Assembly: GCA_029465975.1 (NCBI GenBank)
Contig: CM055746.1
Coordinates: forward strand, 1,219,001-1,283,000
Reading direction: 5' to 3'
Origin: Dallia pectoralis
Taxonomy: Eukaryota > Chordata > Actinopteri > Esociformes > Umbridae
DNA: 64,000 nucleotides
Made by a program: the position numbers and the translations under genes
Shown here: positions 38,075 to 49,431 of the stretch, piece by piece
Layout of the letters: each line of letters starts with the position of its first letter
How positions within the stretch are numbered: position 1 is the stretch's first letter
Notes under the pieces: generated by a model
What the model was told of the DNA's origin: nothing
The model's database searches: none
The model's input: the letters and a program-made list of their open reading frames with translations, nothing else

Positions 38075-39429
38075 AAATCTACTGAAACCTTCAAAATCTT
38101 ACACTCAGTATTTCCGTATAGCTGGATATTCACTTGAGATTGTACTGTATTTTATGCATGTCTAATATACATTCTATTGTTTCTATTAGCTCCAACACGG
38201 CATTCAAACTGGGTATGCAAAAACTCTACATAGCATACCAATCAAAACCACCAGAGGGCATACAAATCAAGGAATCAGTACTGGGTAGTAATTTACAATA
38301 ACTATACATAATAAAGTGTTTATATATAGTTAATTAAGTTTGTTCATCATTAATTAATACTAATAATACTAACATTAAAGTACATTTTCCTGGTTAGATT
38401 ATAAAAATACATTAACAACATATAAACCATTTCATAATGACTGATGAGAGCATTCATGAGAGGTCTCATATATGTTTTTCTTAAAAAAAAAGACTTAAAT
38501 AGTGAAATGTTCTTCTATGGCCTTATCTAAAGCATTAGCTGTTCAAAAAAACACTTCATCCATTTGAATGCGTAGTTTGCACAACTGAAATGCTGCAGAA
38601 TTCCAAAGTAACAGGGTATGTGTTAAGCATGTATTTGTTTTTTTAATTCTTTTTGGACTATGTAAATCTTAGATTTGCTACATAAGTTATTGCATGTAGT
38701 GAATGTAAGTGTATCAAATGTATAATGATTTTTTCATACAGAAGTCGACTGATTAGGGAATTTCTATCTCTTCCCACAGCCCAGCCGTAATGATTGTGTT
38801 ATCACAAAGCAGCTTAATCCACGTGACCTTGCAGATGAAGAACAGAATTAAGAAATATTAGCTACCTGAGACAGATAAGTGGGAAGTATTAAAAGCATAT
38901 ACATATCATCAAATCATATAATGTTAGGATACTATCATGGGCTGAATAAGATGATATCGTTGCCTCCCACAGAAATTACTAACCTCGTATGACATTGATT
39001 ATAGGCTGAAAATCATATTACGGCTAGAATGTTAAACTCTAAGGACTGTTTAAGCGCAGCACGTTCCCTTAAAATCAACAAAATGACCTTAAAATGGAGA
39101 ACGGGCCTGTGATCTTTATTAAACTCGTCATTAACTGAGGCAATTGTCTGGCCTAATACTATAAATCCCATCCTCAGCAGGTGTGACGATTATCCTTGTT
39201 TGAGGACTTTTACTCATCAGAAATAAAGGATTGTTTTATTACCACAAAATGTGGTTAACAAGCTTGAAAATCCTGCATTTGTCCTAGAAAATAAAATCTC
39301 CTCTGAAGCAGATTTTGGTTATGAAATACAAATCGATTATAATCAATTAAAGGCCCAGAAGGTGCACAAATTCATTTTCACTCAATAATCTATTAAATGT
39401 TACAGTTGCTATACTATTATGTCTAAGCA
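38075..39429. other. AT-rich non-coding stretch, nothing recognised
   Basis: No gene or transposon I can support on either strand. Confidence 0.4.
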
Positions 39430-40175
39430 GTGGTCAGTTCTCACAACCATGTAAAAAAAGGGATAGACCTAAATTATTTAGTTGGTCCTACCACCCTGTC
39501 AGCCAGCTTCGTTGTGACTACACTGGAATATAGAAGATATCCTTCTGGAATACACCCTGATCAAACAAGCTTTAGCCCAGGCAGACAATTTTTTAACCAA
39601 TGCGCTGACGTCCTGGTGTATATCTCACACTCAGGCTCCATACATATATTGCCGTTTGGTCCAGAAATGATTGGAACCTCACCTCCTCCACCCTGACCCT
39701 AAACCCCGGTGTCCCACAGGGCTGTGTGCTTAACCCACTCTTGTACTCCCTCTTCACCCATGATTGCGTCCCTTTTCACAGCTTCAATACCATCGTCAAG
39801 TTTGCAGATGACACCACAGTGTTTTGTCTGATTAGGGACAACAATGAGGCAGGCTCCAGAGAGGAGACAACCTGGTCATCAATGCCAAGAAAACCAAAGA
39901 ACTGATTGTGGATTATAGGAAGTCAATAGGCTGCCTCCATGACCCAGTTCTCATTGATGAGAACACAGTGGAACGTGTGGCCAGCTATAAATTCCTGGGT
40001 GTTCACGTCTCCAACGATCTATCCTGGTCCCTCAACAACACAACTCTGGTCAAAAAGGCGCAACAGTGCTTGTACTTTTTAAGGAAGTTAAAGAAGGCCC
40101 ACTTATCTACTAACATCCTGGAATTGTCATTAGTCATAAATCTAGAAAAGGTAATTAGAGATTACTGGACTCTAT
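39430..40175 (+). pseudogene. LINE reverse transcriptase remnants (broken)
   Basis: At about 39695-39880 one frame reads LNPGVPQGCVLNPLLYSLFT and then KFADDTTVF. This is reverse transcriptase motif B (PQG) and motif C (FADD at 39801-39812, the catalytic Asp pair) of non-LTR retrotransposons. A deletion or frameshift at about 39865-39870 moves it to a second frame: DNLVINAKKTKELIVDY, then KFLGVHVSNDLSW and QQCLYFLRKLKKA, the thumb-side motifs of the same protein. It ends at a stop at 40181. Upstream, 39430-39620 reads IHPDQTSFSPGRQFF, which resembles finger motifs of L1-type enzymes, so two LINE fragments may be joined here. No endonuclease domain is seen. Confidence 0.82.
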
Positions 40176-40227
40176 CATTGTGAAAGGGTAGAAGCTTGGA
40201 AACACCTCTAGAGTTGGCTATCTGACC

Positions 40228-40905
40228 ATGCTGAGTAACCTGACAAGAAGGGACTTGGTCAGGAAGGTGACCAATAACCAAATGTCTAGGCCAACAGAGC
40301 TTCAGAGTCACTCTGCAGAGATGGGAGAACCTGTGAAAGGACCACCATCAATCAGGTCTTTAGGTAAAATGCATATGACATGCTGCCTAAAGGAGTCTTG
40401 AGTGTATTACAAAAAAAACGATCATATGGTCTAATGACCAAATTCAAAGCTTGGCAAAAACAAAATACCACAAATCACCTGGCGACATCCCTACTGTGAA
40501 GCATGTTGGTGGGAGCATCATGCTATGGGGGTGCTTTTCAACTGGCTAACACCATCCCTAAAGTGAAGCATGGTGGTGGGAGCATCATGCTATGGGGATG
40601 CTTTTCAACTGGCTAACACCATCCCTACAGTGAAGCATGGTGGTGAGAGCATCACGCTATGGGGATGCTTCTCAGAAGTAGAGACTGGGAGACGGTTTAG
40701 GATTAAGGGAAGGATGCACAGAGCAAAAGAGTGTTTTATTTAAAAAAAGTACACAGACAAATCGGTGGCGTTTGTGAATGTCCTGGTTGGCACAGCAAAA
40801 CTTGGGCTTGAATCCTATTGAACAGTTGTGGAGACATCAAGACCACAGTGCACTGACACACTACACATCCAATTTGACAGAGCTTGAGAGAATCATCATA
40901 TAAAG
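40228..40905 (+). pseudogene. Tc1-like transposase relic with internal triplication
   Basis: Nucleotide order follows a fish Tc1-like transposase. It runs from GACTTGGTCAGGAAGGTGAC and GAGATGGGAGAACCTG, through the [16 protein letters not shown] coding part, TGGGAGACGG, and finally LGLNPIEQLWRH and SNLTELERII. The Glu of NPIEQLW corresponds to the third catalytic residue, but the stretch containing the second catalytic Asp is deleted (about 40735-40790). Frames shift several times. The [10 protein letters not shown] segment is present three times in tandem. Confidence 0.8.
40486..40686 (+). repeat. 67-bp tandem triplication inside a Tc1 relic
   Basis: CATCCCTA starts at 40486, 40553 and 40620, an exact 67-bp period. 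Each copy continues GTGAAGCATG, GGGAGCATCATGCTATGGGG and, in the first two, TTTTCAACTGGCTAACAC. The third copy runs on into normal transposase sequence (TAGAGACTGGGAGACGG). Confidence 0.93.
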
Positions 40906-41472
40906 AAGTTATTTCTCTTTGTCAGTGTAATCCCGTATGAAAAAGCCCTCATGTCAAACCTCATCCTGGTTCACACGTGTCTGTGCTCCCACCTGTATTT
41001 CTATTTGGATTCTAATGAGTTACTTTCAGGGAGGCAGTGTTCCTGAAAACATAACAAAACACCACTGAGCAAACTCAAACTGGATAGGGTCTCAGTTTAG
41101 AATCTACTCCTGGCGTAGACTAGCAAAACCATCCATGTATTTGATTTCCAATGCACTCATTTCATTCTCCCTCGAAGTCACAGCCTTCTAGCAAAGGTTT
41201 TAGGAAATGTTGAAGAGGGTAAAATGTATTTTTTTAGACCCTGTTTATCCCCTTTGAACATCTGGTTGGGAAGTGAAATATGCCCCAGGCACCGTTCTTT
41301 AGGCACCGGCAGATTCGCAACTTTACAGAAAAGATGTTTTCTTCTTACCTATTTCCCAGACCAACCAGCTGGCTTGAGGACTGTTGGAACTCGAATCCCA
41401 ATGTAAAATGATATATTTCTACGATATAAGACAGTTTTAGAAGATGGCATACGTTGCACATATCGTTCATAA

Positions 41473-41727
41473 GAAGAGGTTGGTTATGTTTCAGATGTCA
41501 ACCGTCATTATGCAATTGACAGTTTACATTTAAACTCTATCTGTATTAGAAACAGGCTGCTACAATTTAAAGCATTTAGTGACCTACGGTTCCAGGAGTA
41601 TATTTGCCGGATGTATCCAGATATCAATCCTAACTACTCTAGATTTCATCAGGGACCTGTCAATCTGTATCACAGGCACTTGTCATGGCCGACTAATCTC
41701 CACTGCAAGTATTCCTTGGGTCCTTAG
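41473..41727 (+). CDS. unrecognised protein-like open segment without start codon
   Basis: An 84-codon frame, open from just after a TAA at 41470 to a TAG at 41725, has no ATG near its beginning. It carries protein-like text: RLLQFKAFSDLRFQEYICRM, then YPDINPNYSRFHQGPVNLYH, then RHLSWPTNL. The composition (many aromatic, Arg, His and Pro residues) is unlike the chance frames around it. I do not recognise the family. It might be an internal piece of a decayed gene, a retrocopy or another transposon protein. No clear acceptor or donor frames it. Confidence 0.22.
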   Translation, partial: EEVGYVSDVNRHYAIDSLHLNSICIRNRLLQFKAFSDLRFQEYICRMYPDINPNYSRFHQGPVNLYHRHLSWPTNLHCKYSLGP

Positions 41728-41879
41728 AGAGAATGCACTGAATTCTCCATACCTGAGTAAAAGCATTTTCAACCTTTGGGACATGATATTCCCAGTCCAT
41801 GAGCCAATGATCTCAGAAACGTCTTTCTAGTTTAGGTATAGAGAAAATGTTGAAACAACATGTTATAATTGCTTAAACC

Positions 41880-42360
41880 TCAGGTCACTTTAAATAAATG
41901 AGTAAGGGGGCGGGGTAAACGGGTGGTTGGGAGGTGGAGGGGAGGTCTTAGGCGGATCTTCTAGGAAAGTCGAGTCTTGTTTTCTGGTGTCTGTTGTTTG
42001 TTTGTGTTTATTCTGTCTGTCTTCTTTTCTCATAAGTAATTGGTCATTTCGTTTTTGAGGACCATTAGAATGTGTGGGTACACCTACATAACCTTCAGCT
42101 TAGCCAAGCAGCTTTGTGAACTCAATTGACAATTAAACTAAAACTAAAAAGGGCTAGATAATTGCATTTGCAGCTTTGCCTTCCATTGCCCATTTTGACA
42201 TGCTGCAAAGAATACATTGTGTTTTATATCAGTGTTATAATGCTATTCTGCACTTAGAAAAGTAGCTGGTTCTGAGTTAATTTCCTGCTGTGCCACATGC
42301 ACTTTTGCCACGAGACAAAGGCAAATGTGCTGTTTTATCGGACATTTAATTGTGAGAAAT
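41880..42360. other. non-coding stretch, nothing recognised
   Basis: Apart from a G-rich run (GGGGGCGGGG at 41907) I see no structure to report. Confidence 0.4.
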
Positions 42361-42366
42361 GACCCC

Positions 42367-42621
42367 CTATAGGATACTGGTATTTGATGATGTGTTTGCA
42401 GATGAACCACTATAGGATACTGGTATTTGATGATGATGTTTTGCAGATGAACCACTATAGGATACTGGTATTTGATGATGATGTGTTTGCAGATGAACCA
42501 CTATAGGATACTGGTATTTGATGATGATGTGTTTGCAGATGAACCACTATAGGATACTGGTATTTGATGATGTGTTTGCAGATGAACCACTATAGGATAC
42601 TGGTATTTGATGATGATGTGT
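42367..42621 (+). repeat. minisatellite, 44/47-bp unit x 6
   Basis: Units share CTATAGGATACTGGTATTTG, then ATGATG with an optional third ATG, then TGTTTGCAGATGAACCA. The three-base step accounts for the two unit lengths. Confidence 0.95.
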
Positions 42622-42728
42622 TTTATACGGATCTCTGTTTTATATCAGGATGTTATTAATTAAAGACAACAAATACGCTGCCACGTGGTTATTTATTGTT
42701 AATGTCGTGAAATCAGCGACAGTTACAC

Positions 42729-42738
42729 GTTACGTAAC
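42729..42738. promoter_or_regulatory. bZIP-type palindrome GTTACGTAAC
   Basis: GTTACGTAAC is a perfect 10-bp palindrome that fits the RTTACGTAAY consensus bound by PAR-bZIP and NFIL3 factors. It lies about 0.95 kb upstream of the inferred start of transcription near 43680. Function is inferred only from sequence. Confidence 0.4.
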
Positions 42739-42765
42739 CTGTTGGCAGGAATAGAACCCGAGTTT

Positions 42766-42775
42766 AACTCGAGTT
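42766..42775. promoter_or_regulatory. palindrome AACTCGAGTT
   Basis: A perfect 10-bp palindrome with the E-box-like centre CTCGAG, embedded in CGAGTTTAACTCG, which is itself an inverted repeat. It lies between the two other palindromes of this cluster. Confidence 0.3.
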
Positions 42776-42811
42776 GTACCCCCTAACCCGGATCAGACTG
42801 GGGGTCTGGTG

Positions 42812-42821
42812 ATCACGTGAT
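42812..42821. promoter_or_regulatory. E-box palindrome ATCACGTGAT
   Basis: ATCACGTGAT contains TCACGTGA, the preferred extended E-box of bHLH-zip factors such as USF and the MITF/TFE group. It is a perfect 10-bp palindrome, 83 bp from the bZIP-type site. Its role is inferred. Confidence 0.4.
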
Positions 42822-43298
42822 TGTAATGTGACGCTGATTTCTGCGGTGTGTTGGACCCAGAGACAGAGGGATACGGGGTTTGGTATCGAGGGAACTTTAT
42901 TTGCAAAAGTACCCGTATTGATGTTAGAAACAGCTTGACCGGATGAAACACACAGATGAGGACTGATCATATATTTGGTGTCACTTTCATTGAACAGAAG
43001 AGCGACATTGAATCTGCAAACGGATCGGATTAGAGAGGAACAATGAGTTCCAACCCACCGCACATGGACCAATAACTAGCGCATGTTTCCTGATATATGT
43101 GCTCACCATTTCTTGTGGAATATAAAGGCAAGTCGGATTTATTCTACGACCGAACCATAACTGGGTTTAACTGGACAGTAGAGGAACCACTATGTGACCG
43201 CATTGAACACATCCAGTGACTTCAGAACCGCTTTCATTGTTTTGGATCAGAGGGTTTTTACGGTCGATCCGATGTGAGTTGGCTGTCTGTAATATAGT

Positions 43299-43353
43299 GA
43301 TCCCACCGAACCACACGGACCGATAGGATCCCACCGAACCACACGGACCGATA
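43299..43353 (+). repeat. 28-bp direct repeat x 2
   Basis: GATCCCACCGAACCACACGG and ACCGATA occur twice in a row (43299-43325 and 43327-43353), about 300 bp upstream of the TATA box. Confidence 0.93.
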
Positions 43354-43650
43354 CGTGGATCTCCATTCATTGCATCTATCGGACACATTGTTGCATCGCG
43401 GATTGAGGAGAGGTTCGGTCCAGTTAGTGGGATGTCATCGGCATCTGCACCCGCTGGCAAACCCGTTCATCATTCACATGCAGTTCGTACCAGCATCACA
43501 CATGTTTGCCTGCTGAACAACTAGTTGAGTTGTATTGTGCAGTTGTTGAATATACTGACTAACCAGTGGACCTGGTGTGCTGTTTGGACCGTGCATTATT
43601 GAACCCACTAGACCCGGATACCTGCTAACTTTATTTTAAGGATTTCTCTT

Positions 43651-43657
43651 TATAAAG
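43651..43657 (+). promoter_or_regulatory. TATA box of the candidate gene
   Basis: TATAAAG within CTCTTTATAAAGAGAG, which is symmetrical around the box. It would place transcription start near 43680 and give a 5' untranslated leader of about 140 bases before the ATG at 43821. Confidence 0.4.
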
Positions 43658-43820
43658 AGAGAGGAGGCTGCACATGTGTTGGTTGTGCTGTGATCATCAC
43701 ACAGCACACTGTATTAACAGGAGAACAAGTCCAAATCAGACCTGAACACTGGTCTGAAGATATATCTGAAGACACCTGCATTCCAGATTCATGCTCACTG
43801 GATTTACTGGGATATCTACC

Positions 43821-43881
43821 ATGTCTATGTCACCATCCTGCAGAGAAACTGTGCTTCTGTGTGTGCTGCTTATTTCATATG
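43821..43881 (+). CDS. first coding exon of a putative secreted or membrane protein (signal peptide)
   Basis: The ATG at 43821 has A at -3 (ACCATGT). It opens 20 codons, MSMSPSCRETVLLCVLLISY, and the exon then ends after one base of the next codon at a consensus donor, GTAAGT (43882). The peptide is a textbook signal sequence: a short n-region with Arg, then a hydrophobic VLLCVLLI core. A phase-1 intron just after the signal peptide is usual for immunoglobulin-superfamily and other extracellular multi-domain proteins. An in-frame ATG at 43791 would add ten residues but has T at -3; an in-frame stop lies at 43767. A TATA box sits 170 bp upstream. No exon 2 is visible in the following 20 kb, so intron 1 may be long. 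The gene family is not recognised. Confidence 0.5.
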
Positions 43882-45904
43882 GTAAGTCCGTGATTAAGTG
43901 ACATGCTGGTTCATGATGGGAGAGTTAAGAAATACAACTGCAGTGTTCAGTTCTGGAATAATCTAAACAACATATTAGACGCCATTTGGGGAAATGCAAA
44001 CATGCACAATAATTTGACAATTGTATCTTTTTGTTTGTTTTATCTGTTGGCATTTATGACATGTTTTGTAGGTGTACAACCGCTTTTGTGCTTTATTTTA
44101 TGATTTGCATTAAATCAATCTTAGTAAGTGTTACACTTCGGTGTGTTGCATGGCTGTGTAAAGCTTACAGCACAAGCTTAGACACATTTATTTAATGGTA
44201 ATATTTGGAATTTGATGAACAATTTGCTGCTCTAAATCTATTCACTGTGTTTTGTATTTGGATATAACACGTAGTTTATTTAAATATTGTTTTTTCTTAC
44301 TGTCCAACCAAAGTGTTATTTTTGTGATTCTATTTCAGTAACATGAGCTTGAATCTTTTAATATGAACCCAAATATTAATTGAATCAGTAATCTCCATGT
44401 GACAGTGATTCGAACAAGGTTTGAAGTGCACCAACAAAAAGACAAAACGCTCGATATCTCAGTCTAATTAATAATTTACCTTGAGGCTCATTTAGATCAA
44501 CCTAAACCACAAGGATGTAACAGCTGTCTGCAATCTGAGGTTATGCTAATGAATACAAGGCCTCGTGTTAGAAGGTTTACCTTATAAATAGTTATTGCCT
44601 CTGAGTTACTCAATCTTCTCAAGTGTATCTGTTTTTTTATAAACCTGTTTTTTTTGCTGACCATCTAAACTTCCATACATGGAGGTGCAGCCAACAAGTT
44701 TTTCCTTTGTCTGATTGGTGCTGATGACTGGAATTGATGGCTGCAAGTGCATTTGTGTGTTAGTTCAGGGTCACAATGGGGAAAAAGACTGCAGAACAAT
44801 GCTGCTCAGAATCAATGAGATGGTAATTCAGGAAACATACTATAAATAAGATGATATTATCAGGCAGAAATTATCGTAAATTTAAATGATCAAGTTGGCT
44901 CCAGTTGAATTTATGAAGACATAACCTTTTCAACCTCTAGGTCAGTGCTCCTAAAATTAGGGTTCGCATTTGTGAACCAGAATGGCAAAATCTACCTATT
45001 TTTCATGAATATGTTGAACATATATTTGCCATTTGTTTCATATTAAAGTCAGCGATTTCGTTGACGTTTCCAAATAAGTATATGGTATTACAACACAAAT
45101 AGTAGTCTGCTTCTGGTCTTAACAGTTGCATGTCTTAATACGTTATCTACATTTGTACCCCGAAGACAGTTCACTGCTTTTTCATTATTTCTCTCTATTC
45201 TGGGACAGAGTCACACCTGGAGCGCCAGGTATATTTCATTATCTCATAGAGCAGAACACTGACAGACCCTGGACCTCACAGCGTGTATAGTGCCTGTCTG
45301 TAGCTCAATATATTATTTTTCCAGTTATAATTGTTTGTTCATATTTCCATATGTGGCTAGTGTCTAAAGATGGTGTGTGACATCACACTACATTTAATTA
45401 AGAAGGACAAATAAATCCATCTGCCAACAAGCTATTTACCGTCCAAAGTGACAGTGCCTCAGGTAGACAAGCCATACTTTAATCCAATACTTCGAACGTC
45501 ACTATATATTGTTATTATCGATTACACTTGCTTGGACTTAGGCAACATGATATCCGTAGTTGGCGTATAAAAAAGACAGTGGTAAAATGCAGTTAATTGC
45601 GTCATGTTTTATTTTGGTCTGATGTGTCCTGGACCTATTTGCACACGTACTTGTACTATATATCCCCAGCTCGATTGTGCTGAACCCTCCTCCCAAAAGA
45701 CTCGAAGAAACAATCCATTTTTTATGACATCAGGGGGGATACACGCCAGTGAAACAGGGCTACTAACCAGAGTCCATTATGTGTGTCACAGGCTGTATGT
45801 ATCAAGTACCTCAGAGTAGGAATTCTAGATCAGCTCCCTCAGCTCCTATAACTATATTAGTTGTCATTCAAATGTGAAACAGATCTGAAATGAACTCTTA
45901 CTGA
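43882..45904 (+). other. presumed first-intron sequence, no exon seen
   Basis: Downstream of the donor at 43882 I find no acceptor with a convincing phase-1 coding exon. The sequence is AT-rich and non-repetitive up to the array at 45905. Confidence 0.3.
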
Positions 45905-46440
45905 TATGGTTACACACCTGGCCCCCCTGGTTACACACCTGGCCCCTGGTTACACACATGGTCTCTGGTTACACACCTGGCCCCCCTGGTTACACACCTG
46001 GCCCCTGGTTACACACCTGGCCCCTGGTTACACACCTGGCCCCCTGGTTACACACCTGGCCCCCTGGTTACACACCTGGCCCCCTGGTTACACACCCCCT
46101 GGTTACACACCTGGCCCCCTGGTTACACACCTGGCCCCTGGTTACACACCTGGCCCCCTGGCTACACACCTGGCCCCCTGGTTACACACCTGGCCCCCTG
46201 GTTACACACCTGGCCCCCTGGTTACACACCTGCCCCCTGGTTACACACCTGCACCCCCTGGTTACACACCTGCCCCCCTGGTTACACACCTGGCCCCCTG
46301 GTTACACACCTGCCCCCTGGTTACACACCTGCCCCCATGGTTACACACCTGGCCCCTGGTTACACACCTGCCCCCCCTGGTTACACACCTGGCCCTCCTG
46401 ATTACACACCTGGCCCCCCTGGTTACACACCTGCCCCCCC
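45905..46440 (+). repeat. minisatellite, 17-21 bp unit x about 27
   Basis: The unit is GGTTACACACCTGGCCCCCT, with the C-run varying from 4 to 7 and GCCC/GGCC changes. Length changes in the C-run shift the frame repeatedly, producing THLAP, GYTPGP and LHTWP peptide noise. The apparent 269-codon frame here is an artefact. Confidence 0.97.
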
Positions 46441-46746
46441 ACCTCATTTTGATGTTCCCGTACCCTTTTATTTTCTTCACAGAGAAACAACACACCATAG
46501 AACATAATTTCGGATGTTCCCTCCCACTGATGTTCAGGACCTCCCATTCAGGCACTACTGCACAAATGGATCGCACTACACACGCTGAAATGCACGGTTG
46601 TACTAGTCTGCAAAGGCAATTAGGTATGAAATATTTTCCTTACATAAAGGATCTCCAGAGCCTGTGGTCAGTATTGCATCACGTTGCAAGGAAAACCTAT
46701 TCCTCTTTTGGATAATAGAGGCAGAGCTGTCTAAAGTAATTACAGG

Positions 46747-46966
46747 GTCCAGTGTGGGATATGGTGCCTCAGAAGTGTCCAGTGTGGGATATGGTGTGTC
46801 AGAAGTGTCCAGTGTGGGATATGGTGTGTCAGAAGTGTGTAGTGTGGGATATGGTGCCTCAGAAGTGTGTAGTGTGGGATATGGTGCCTCAGAAGTGTGC
46901 AGTGTGGGATATGGTGCCTCAGAAGTGTGTAGTGTGGGATATGGTGCCTCAGAAGTGTGTAGTGCA
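46747..46966 (+). repeat. minisatellite, 30-bp unit x 7
   Basis: GTCCAGTGTGGGATATGGTG followed by CCTCAGAAGT, with CCTC/TGTC and GTCC/GTGT/GTGC variants. The frame gives the decapeptide SVGYGASEVC. Confidence 0.96.
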
Positions 46967-48152
46967 GTTACTCGTGTTGGTGGAGATCTGTGCGATATGA
47001 TGCCAAATGAATAGCAGTAGTAGGAACAGCTAAAGCTTCTACCCAGACCTCACGGCAGCTCCAGTCAAGAGCCAGTCAAATAGTGTTTGGAGAACATGTT
47101 TAAAGTGAAATATTTCAACTTTCCTGTGGACAAACAAAGTTAATTCAGTGCTGATTTGTAAAAGCAGATGGTCAGGGGGGAAATTAGTCCAACACATCGA
47201 ACTGGCCACAACAAAAATAATGTATTTGAAAGAGAAATTGTATATATTGAAATCCACTGGTACTTGGGCTATGTTATGACAATTGTGCTGGCTTCCTTTA
47301 AGTCTTCTTGAATCTCCTGGACAGCGCACATCTGTCAGGGCTTGATACTGATGTGTGGAGACATTGAACGGAAGTTTCTCCTGAATATGCATGTACTACC
47401 ATCAGTTTCTGTTAAAGGCATGATGGCCACCAACTGGAATGTCAGGACAAGGGCCAGTTGGTTAAGACGAAGTCTGAAGTATCTAATGCTGTCAGGGAAT
47501 ATTTTATGGCCATAGACTAATGTTGGGCTTGTGTGTTGCCGTTTTAATCCTCTTTGTAATTTATGGAAACAAGTTGATTTAATTTCCTCTGTCTGAATAA
47601 TTACATACTACCCAAGTATCTGTAACAGTCTCTAGGGGGTTTAAGGGGTCAGACAAAAAACACACCAACAAACTATTTTCCCAATTTTTTAGAGCAGCAA
47701 AGCCAATTATTTACATTTTCATTGTAATTTAATATAGGCAACCAGGCACGATGGGTTATTGAGATGTTTATATACATTTCATTTGATATGATTAGCAAAT
47801 CCGTTTGAGCGGACATCACATTGGGGCTGTATTTTGTGTATCTCTGTACTGTATTCATTGAAGCTTGTCTCACAATTGAGCTCAACATCACTGTCACTTA
47901 GATTATTCCCTCACTCTCTGTTGAGCAAAGTTTTGGTTTGTTTCATTGCTCGTGCTATTGGCTTGTCACGTAAGAAGGAAGAGTTGCTATTGGAGGGAAA
48001 TGTGTCGCTTAAAAGGCAAGTCTGTGATATTGCAGATGACCAAACCACAGTTCATTATTCCAGTTGTTGATAACAAGCAGATGCAAACGAATCAAGCAGC
48101 GTTCTGGGCTTAGACCATCTCTGGGAGTAATGTCTAGATGCTGACGATTAGT
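46967..48152. other. non-coding stretch, nothing recognised
   Basis: No supported gene. The minus-strand 117-codon frame at 47039-47392 has no recognised motif and no clear exon signals. Confidence 0.4.
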
Positions 48153-48240
48153 GCACAGGTCGTATGGGGGCACAGGTCGTATGGGGGCACAGGTCGTATG
48201 GGGTCACAGGTCATCTGGGGTCACAGGTCATATGGGGTTT
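48153..48240 (+). repeat. minisatellite, 17-bp unit x 5
   Basis: CACAGGTCGTATGGGGG in five copies, the last three changing G to T (GGGGT) and GTCGT to GTCAT. Confidence 0.93.
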
Positions 48241-49430
48241 GGTATTCTGGGAGATGATTAGTTGGTAGACCAAGCAGATTAAGACCATGCCTTCTGGCCA
48301 GGAAATTGTGAAAATGTTAAATAACAGCAACTCTGGTCACATCGTTGCTCACTTAAGCTTTGTTGTGTGTATAATGATTGTTCCCTGAGGAGAGGGGGGG
48401 GCACTGAGCCAAATTAGGGTAAACATGGTTGGTATACACATATACACACATGTATACCAATGATGTCTACTTACTGGCATACTGGGCTGAGTCAACGTGA
48501 GATGTTTCTACCCCTTTAGTGATGGTCTTGGGATGTGAGACCCTGTCTATCTGAAATCTCACCTGGGTATCTCTCCAAGGCGCCACACGCTTATTTACAT
48601 TTATAATCTCCTTACACATTAATTGTTTTACTTGACTTTGGTTTTACTCTGTTCATTGATATCCCACCAAAGGCATGTAGATAAAGGCATATTTCCTGGT
48701 TTTTCATTGTACTGTGGAGAGTTTGCTTTCTGTCTGAAATGTCCCTTATAACATGCAGGTGAATGGATTCTCCCTCAGGCATAATGTCTAGGCCATATAT
48801 TTACCCATTGTCAAGATAATAGTCTACATGTTTTTTGTTCATGGATGCTTTTTTTCAGATAATACCTACAGGTTTATTTTTAATTGGCAATAGTGTAACC
48901 ATAAAATCATGTAGAAAATAAGTAAACACTTTTGTCAGACAAAACAACAGCAATTTGTGGCTGTACCTTTGGTGTTTTCAAACTGCTTAGATGATGTGAA
49001 GTAGATGCTAATCTATGACATGCAAATATATGTTAATGTTAATTGTACCAAAGCTCAATGTAAAACATTTTTTCGATATCCTTTGACAAACCCAGTTTGT
49101 AACCTTAAATATCCTAGTAAATGTATTTCTTTGGCTTTGAAGTCAGACATAGATGTAGATTGTTTGTGCTGGGCAATGCAAAATGAGTAAATCTTACCAG
49201 CATTGCATCTACAAGGCTACTTTCTGACAACTTCCATAGGAAAAGTACCGGGAAGGTCGTGTACAAATCAAAGGGAAAAATGAATGAAATGGGTTTAGCC
49301 GCCTGCCTTCTGGGATTCTCCCATTGAGGATGACAGTATTTAGCCAAAACATAAAGCACTTGTCCTGTTAGTATAATGGGACATACAAAGACAAAAAGGA
49401 AGATACTGGCAGATACTTTTTGTGGGTTAT
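48241..49430. other. non-coding stretch, nothing recognised
   Basis: No gene or repeat that I can support. Confidence 0.4.
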
Positions 49431-49431
49431 T

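Noticed and set aside
43690..43893. 67-codon frame overlapping the signal-peptide exon
   Set aside because: It is in another frame, runs through the donor GTAAGT and has no signal or motif. The frame starting at 43821 is the better model.
45905..46440. Repeated Harbinger target core (ACACCTGG) in each unit of the array
   Set aside because: The match covers only eight bases and comes from the unit sequence. No insertion or duplication is seen there.
45906..46715. 269-codon frame over the C-rich array
   Set aside because: C-run length changes shift the frame in every few units, so no peptide is preserved.
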